Source: Adineta ricciae
Taxonomy: Eukaryota; Rotifera; Eurotatoria; Adinetida; Adinetidae
NCBI GenBank assembly: GCA_905250025.1
Contig: CAJNOJ010000189.1
Location: 124,001 to 188,000, forward strand
Direction of reading: 5' to 3'
Length of the DNA: 64,000 nt
In this document: piece by piece, positions 58,301 to 64,000 of the stretch
Layout: the number at the start of each line of letters is the position of its first letter
How positions within the stretch are numbered: the first letter of the stretch is position 1
Translations under genes and position numbers: made by a program
The notes under the pieces: model-generated
Seen by the model: the letters and a program-made list of their open reading frames with translations, nothing else
Told to the model about the DNA's origin: nothing
Databases searched by the model: none

Positions 58301-58701
58301 CCAATTCTGACGCAACCAACTACGACTTTCCATATGTTGGCTATATCTTTCAATAGCATTACTCAAAATCAATCCCAGTCTACGCATCGATCCTCGCGTA
58401 ACACCTTTCTATTGCTCCTCCTTCTTACTCTCCTTGTCGCCTAGTCGGGGTATTTAACCTGTTATTTGTTGTCTTTTTTNCGAATGTCTCTCTTCGACCA
58501 TACCCTGTCCTATCCCTGTTGACCAATTCTGACGCAACCAACTACGACTTTCCATATGTTGGCTATATCTTTCAATAGCATTACTCAAAATCAATCCCAG
58601 TCTACGCATCGATCCTCGCGTAACACCTTTCTATTGCTCCTCCTTCTTACTCTCCTTGTCGCCTAGTCGGGGTATTTAACCTGTTATTTGTTGTCTTTTT
58701 T
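58259..58701. repeat. 221-bp direct repeat around a single N, unmerged contig overlap
   Basis: 58259-58479 and 58481-58701 are the same sequence (end of ORF2 plus 3' UTR, starting CGAATGTCTCTCTTCGACC), with an N at 58480 between them. Two contig ends that overlap were placed side by side. Confidence 0.85.
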
Positions 58702-58799
58702 TCTCTTTTCAAATTGGTTTTTTTTTTATGGGCTACAGGAACGAGTTCGCTCATAGCCATGGGATCTTTTTCTTTTTTTTCGAAAACATTATCCCTTAA

Positions 58800-58829
58800 T
58801 AAAAGCTCTATATTATTATTATTATTATT
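58800..58829 (+). repeat. (ATT)n tail of the LINE
   Basis: AAAAGCTCTAT followed by ATT/TTA repeats, in the place of a poly(A) tail. Some non-LTR elements end in short tandem repeats like this. Confidence 0.8.
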
Positions 58830-58843
58830 ATTCGATCGATTTC
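58830..58843. repeat. right target-site duplication of the LINE
   Basis: ATTCGATCGATTTC, identical to 27175-27188. Confidence 0.85.
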
Positions 58844-60300
58844 TTACCCCGAATAGTTTTGGCTACAAGTTGACATGGTAAAAAATGTCAAGAAATTGAA
58901 GAAAACTAGAAATGTTGATACTCGTAAAAATTTTGGCGTTTGTAATTGCACATTCAATCATTCGTCTATTTCGTTTGTAAAGTATGTTATCGGTTACCGT
59001 TACGACTCCAAGTTTTTTTTTGTGTCTATAGAAATATCAATACTGTGCGGAGATTTGACATCACCTAATTAAAAGATATTTAAAACAAAATAGTTTGAAT
59101 AAAATTTATTTCACCAAAACACTTTACACTGTTGAGACCAAAAGTAAACGAATTATAAATTATACTGTCTAAGTATTCGACGACGTTATGAATGTTGATC
59201 TGATCGATGAATCAAATTTCTATATAACCTTGTTTTTTCACGCAGTTCTCAGTTAGAGACGAAACCAAGGATAGAGAAGATGAACAAAAATTGCATGAAA
59301 GCAACCAAAAGGGCAATGATAGATACCTTTCAAGAAATTACCATCGTGTATTTTATATTTTGAAATCAACAGTGCATTCGTCATATATCAAATAATAGCA
59401 ATATTAATAAAACAAATAAAACGCATTCAATGTTCTCCAAATAACAATTTGAATCAATAGTTTCTAAATTAAAATGTATAAAAACGGAACGTTGTTCGTA
59501 TTTCCAATTCACATCTATAAGTCATTTTCTAAGCATGCTCTGCTCTCATCAGTATATCAGACTAATATATCAGATTGCTGGTATTTTGATATAATTCATA
59601 TTGTCATAACGCTAAATAAATCAGTATAAGAGAACTTTTTCTTCGTATCCATTGTTGTTGACAACTATATATATATACGGTATATACACTGAATCTGTTG
59701 GCCATGATCTTATAATCAGAAGAGTACGCACTGATAAAACTGCGCTTCCCCTTATTTCCTTCTCTATGCTCGGCCATCAGAAAGAAGAAAAGGAAGGAAC
59801 GAACGAAGGACACTCAGCATAGTAACCGTACTAAAAGAAGTAACAAAGGACATACAGATCGTCATTGCGGCAACGTTCTATCTCTCTTCTGCGTAACCCT
59901 ACTAAGAAACACTGGAAGGAACAGATGATCTGTTCCTAGCAAAGAGAGCTTTTATTGCGTCATATGATCCAGATTACTCGTACTCCAAGAACGACGCGGA
60001 GAAAAGAGGAAGAAGAAATGAAAGGTCACGAGAACGAGGTGAAGGGCAAGCAGATTTACTGATAACAATAACACATCGTGCCAATCTACGATTGTACATT
60101 TCGTCTTTTCTTCTCATGAACCAATAATGACCTTGATATATGCTTGTCGTCCGCTCTCCTCTCTAATTATGAGTTCTCTCTTCTTGTCTTCTTTGCTACT
60201 TTTCATATACAACCACTGTCTCCTTTCTTCCTTTCCATTCGCACTTAAATATCAGCCTCTCATCTGACACACTCAAATTTGAGAGATTTATGTATTAAAT
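58844..60300. other. downstream flank of the block (haplotype A)
   Basis: Collinear with 47112-48790 in B, with several deletions (for example around 59080). No gene. Shares the GGAACAGAT palindrome. Ends in GAGATTTATGTATTAAATG, then retroelement sequence. Confidence 0.5.
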
Positions 60301-61680
60301 GAACGTCAACAACAACAATTACCAAATGAGAAGGTGTTATTATTCCATATAAAAGTCTACAGGCATCTTCAGTAGTCTTGGCCCCCCATAAAAAATGGGA
60401 CGATGCGGTTTTGGATCGATTATTGAAGACTAAACAATTTTACAATACAGAATGCATACCCCTTACCTCGTATCGATGATACTTTAGGTGCATTACAACA
60501 AGCTCAGTTCTTCTCAACGCTCGATCTCTGATCTGGCTACTGGCAAGTGGAAATGCATGAAGCTAGTAAACCACTTATGGTATTTGTTACTCACAGAGGT
60601 CTTTCTGAATGTACAGCTATGCCCTTTGGTCTCACAAACACTTCGGCAACGTTTCAAAGATTAATGGATATTGTATTAGCAGGACTTAAATAGCAATGTT
60701 GCTCGGTATATTTAGATGATATCATTGTATTTTCTGCAACGTTTGAACAACACCAAAATGACTTCCGACGCAAGTCTGACACTAAAGCCTCGAAATGCAA
60801 TTTTTGCCTTCCTGGAGTCAAATGCCTGGGACGCTTAGTGACTTCTGAAGATATTAAATCAGATCCTGCACTTGTCGAAACTGTCGTTGAATGCAAGCAA
60901 ACAAGTACAATTAAAGACGTTCATGCTTTTCTATGACTCGCCGGTTATTATCGATGTTTCATTAAAAACTGTGCACAAATGCCGGAGCCTCTTCTGAAAT
61001 TATTAAGATATAATCAAAACTCAACATCATGTTATCTAATAGAGTGGAACGATGACTGTGCCACAGTATTTAATACGTTAAAGCAACGACCAGTATCACT
61101 ACCTATGATGCAAGCTTCAAACTTTTCTTATCCATTGATACTGGAATTAGACGCATGTGAATACGGCATTGGATGCGTACTTACTCAAAAATATGACAAA
61201 CACAAGTATGTGATTGCATATGCAAGCCGAACATTCAACACGGTCGAAAGAAATTACAGTGCAGTTGAACGCGAAGCTCTCGCCATAGTCTGAGCAACCA
61301 AACATTTTAGACAATATATAGAAGGAGGACCAGTCCTGGTTCGTTCTGACTGCAAAGCTCTCCAGTGGCTGAAAAACACTCGTGATCCAACTGGTCGATT
61401 AGCACGATGAGCGATGAAACTTTCTCAATATAATACAATTATACAACACTGATCAGGCGCAAAGAATCCAAATGTAGACTTTATGTCACGATATCCAATC
61501 AATCCGCTAAACAACGAATTGCCAGAATTAAATTCAATTGAGTACAGTATTAATATTTTAGAAGACACCAATATACTTGATAATATACAAAAAGAACAAG
61601 AAAACGACCCACGATTACAAGCAATAATTTAAAAAATTAATTCAGAACCAAGCAAAACATGCACCATATGTATTAGTCAA
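60300..61680 (+). pseudogene. RT and RNase H remnant of the A element
   Basis: RT pieces in broken frames (the RNase H start at 61141 reads LILELDACEYGIGCVLT). Several Trp and Arg codons are now stops: TGA at about 60530, TAG at about 60690, and TGA at about 61291, 61408 and 61451. The RNase H end (ASRTFNTVERNYSAVEREA, VRSDCKALQWLKNT) and MSRYPINPL are readable across these. Confidence 0.75.
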
Positions 61681-61759
61681 CAACTTACTATATAAAGTAC
61701 GCCATTTCAATACTTATACAGATCATCGAATTTTAGGGAACAAATATCTTCTCGTTATA

Positions 61760-62673
61760 TCAAAATCACTACAACAACCATTATTACAATTAGCTCACGA
61801 CCACCCAACAGTCGGGCACGCCGGACGATTGAAGACATTACATCGATTATCATCGCGAGTCTATTGGCCCTTAATGAGAAATGACATATTCAACTATATA
61901 CAATCTTGCTCAACTAGTCAACAATATAAATACGATAATTCACCAAAAGCAAATCCAATGCAGTTACACACTGTTTTACGACCATGGCATACAATAGGTA
62001 TTGCTATTATGGGACCGTTTCCCCCAACGTTTCGTCAAAAACGATTCTTGTTAGTCATCGTTGATTACTTCACTCGGTGGGTGGAATTATTTGCAGATAC
62101 GGTGCTCCAATTTACATATTATCAGATAATGGACCACAATTTATATCAACCTTATTTAACGAAGTATGTAAAGATTTAGGCATTACACGCAAATTTACAG
62201 CCAACTACCATCCTCAAACTAATATGACAAAACGAGTAAATCGTAATCTCAAAACTTTAATCGCCATGTATACTCAAAAGAGTCCCGGGTTATGGGATAA
62301 GGAACTTCAAAAATCTGCTTTTGCCATCCGAATGTCCATTAATGAATTAATAGGGAATACACCAGCATACCTAAATTTTGGTCGGGACCCTCTGATGACA
62401 CCCCTTGATCTTCTTCTAAATAAACCAACAACGAACACATCAGTAATTACACCTGAGTACAAATTTCTACAACAATATCGCTACGAATTGGCTCTAACGT
62501 TACGTAACACATATGAACTGGTCCGTGAATATTCACTGGTTCAGAAATTTAGCCAGAAAAATAAATACAACAAGCACACAAGTCAACGACAATTCTTTGT
62601 AGGTGACCTAGTATGGATTCAAATTCCTACTCCTCAAATTGACAATACGATTGGTACAATTACCTCGAAATAA
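61760..62673 (+). pseudogene. integrase remnant of the A element
   Basis: An HHCC-like zinc finger (LAHDHPTVGHAGRLKT, then CSTSQQYK, where the second Cys is lost), the catalytic core and a C-terminal part (GDLVWIQIPTPQID). The frame shifts near 62080. Of the D,D-E triad the first Asp is replaced (GIAIMGPFPP), SDNGPQF keeps the second, and the Glu position reads Lys (NMTKRVNR). It could not catalyse integration. Confidence 0.75.
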
Positions 62674-64000
62674 TGTTGTCCATCCAACATCGGGCCTAGT
62701 TTTTCAATACCTGAACCAATATGCTCCAGCAGACAATGTTATATCATTTACTGTCGCAATACCTCTTACCCAAGACATGTGCTACTTACTTCCATTGCAT
62801 ACACTACATAAAATACCACAGTGTGGCTACGACCCCTCTAGATCATCATCTAATGTTACAACACGCCATAAACGTCTTATTTCCATTGGAATATGATCAG
62901 CAGCTCTTACAATGTCAACTGCAAACTATGCACATTTAACACAAATTGAACACGATATAGAAATGATCACCAAAGCGTTACCCAAAGTCGATTCAATGTC
63001 AACAGAACTTCCTCATTTTCAAGCCGGCGAATTAGAACTGGCGCCAACACTTAACCATACACAGAGTGCTCTGAATCGCACTATAAACCTTATAAATCAT
63101 CATCGAATCACTGTTGAACACCTAGGTATATTTGCGAAATACCTAGACAACCGACTATCTACTTTTATTCACTCAGTTGAATCTCATTTTTTACACACTG
63201 CTATTACGGACATTCTCGCGAACAGGCTTAATCTCAACTTCATACATCATCGTGACTTGAACAAAGTGGCAAAACATATTGCAACTGCAACTAATGTTAA
63301 CTTCACTGCTGAAAACTTGGGGCCAGCATTAATTGAATTCCTTAGCCACCTCTTAATTCAACAAACAATTCACTTTGTACCAAAAACACCATCGAACCAA
63401 ACGGAATCGACTCTCGGAACACTTTCAATATCTTCTTTCTTTGCCGATACCAAATATTTTCTGTACCTTTTTACTGGTACGGAAAACGCATTCGTTTAGC
63501 AGACTTACCAGTTGCTGTTGGCATCGATTATGACAACTCTCAACTCATTAAATGGACAGAGTCCGATTACTCTACTTGCAATTTCAATTTTATGTCTGTT
63601 TGTCGAGAAACTCCCCCCAATTATAACAAAATGGGACAAAACTTGCTTATTCCAAATACTTAACGATTCTACTGTATCCGCATGTCGCACAGAACCGTGT
63701 AATGATGACATATTTTATCGTCAAATAGGATCTTAATGCATCATATCTTCAACACGCGTACAACGATGCAACTTTGCCACAGCACAAAAGATTAATACAC
63801 CTCAACCCATTCAAAGCACGGGCCGAACACTGCTTTCAGTTACATTAATCACAATTCCACCAAAATCAACCCTTCTATGCGATCAATTTAATATACCCGC
63901 TTCCCTCGAGGCTTCTAATTCACTGGTCACTTTATGGGACTTTTCATTGACTAATCATACGTATGGAGAAAAGTTCGATCTAACACCGTATTTGCAAAAT
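62660..64000 (+). pseudogene. env-like region of the A element, partial
   Basis: An open frame to about 62895 ends in a basic RHKR followed by a short hydrophobic stretch, as expected for a furin-type cleavage site before a fusion peptide. The frame then shifts or stops, and a longer frame at 62912-63499 looks alpha-helical. Further pieces with paired Cys and N-glycosylation sites continue past 63736 to the window end. The position after integrase and these features suggest an envelope/fusion-like glycoprotein. No family match was made. Confidence 0.5.

Larger units (their letters stand above)
55256..58829 (+). mobile_element. LINE retrotransposon, 3' part
   Basis: Begins with a 239-bp repeat of 28737-28975 (one mismatch seen, at 55276). 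It contains all of ORF2, a 3' UTR duplicated by the join at 58480, and ends in an (ATT)n tail followed by the target-site duplication. It is the continuation of 27189-28975. Confidence 0.85.
60300..64000 (+). mobile_element. 5'-deleted, decayed Ty3/gypsy-like retroelement with env-like region (haplotype A)
   Basis: Starts inside pol at a stretch matching 50674 of the B element (GAACRTCAACAACAACA). The LTR, gag and protease are missing. RT, RNase H, integrase and an env-like region follow in order, and the element runs off the window. Many stops and frame changes show it is dead. Bdelloid LTR elements with a third env-like ORF are known (Juno, Vesta); which family this is was not determined. 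Confidence 0.75.

Noticed and set aside
58875..59072. 65-codon frame in the downstream flank
   Set aside because: In B (from 47142) the frame ends early at a stop after about 40 codons. No domain.
1..64000. tRNA, rRNA, CRISPR arrays and telomeric repeats
   Set aside because: None seen on either strand by eye.

Overview
This window looks like a piece of a bdelloid rotifer genome assembly (Adineta/Rotaria/Philodina type). The host is inferred, not proven. The evidence is: AT-rich DNA with very short GT-AG introns (43-60 bp); a gene set of membrane-anchored FG-GAP repeats, NHL repeats, F-box and FkbM proteins; a phage-type tail-collar domain in an intron-bearing gene; env-bearing Ty3/gypsy-like and APE-type LINE retroelements; and two diverged colinear copies of one gene block.

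Layout. 1-5951: a tandem repeat, then a large 28-repeat FG-GAP/VCBS membrane protein. 6035-9800: a decayed second copy of a TPR gene and unassigned AT-rich DNA. 9802-27174 ('copy A'): FkbM methyltransferase, TPR protein (-), tail-collar protein (-), F-box protein (+), hydrophobic hypothetical protein (-), NHL protein (+), Rap-GAP protein (+), ZIP transporter (+). 27189-28975: 5' part of a LINE. 28977-29802: unassigned, with a possible hAT-type end. 29950-47097 ('copy B'): the same eight genes in the same order and orientation. 47098-48790: downstream flank, then a truncated gypsy-like element (about 48.8-51.85 kb), a 3CxxC zinc-finger gene and a two-module NHL gene cut off by a 35-N gap. 55256-58829: the rest of the LINE. 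58844-60300: the same downstream flank as 47.1-48.8 kb. 60300-64000: a decayed pol-env retroelement running off the end.

The main conclusion is structural. The LINE is split into two parts that overlap by 239 bp (28737-28975 and 55256-55494, one mismatch seen). Its two outer ends carry a perfect 14-bp target-site duplication (27175-27188 and 58830-58843). Copy B has the matching unoccupied site at 47098. The simplest reading is that 1-28975 continues directly into 55495-64000 (haplotype A), and that 28977-55220 is a separate contig of the other haplotype (B) scaffolded into the LINE. The apparent direct tandem duplication is then probably allelic. A second unmerged join (221-bp repeat around the N at 58480) lies in the LINE 3' end.

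Comparing A with B shows haplotype-specific changes: the LINE, a 337-bp foldback MITE, a 3.6-kb deletion that removed most of the TPR pseudogene, an exon-like remnant kept only in B, a lost ATG, and different truncations of a gypsy element in the same interval. Gene models were built by eye and checked by splice phase and frame sums. No database search was run.
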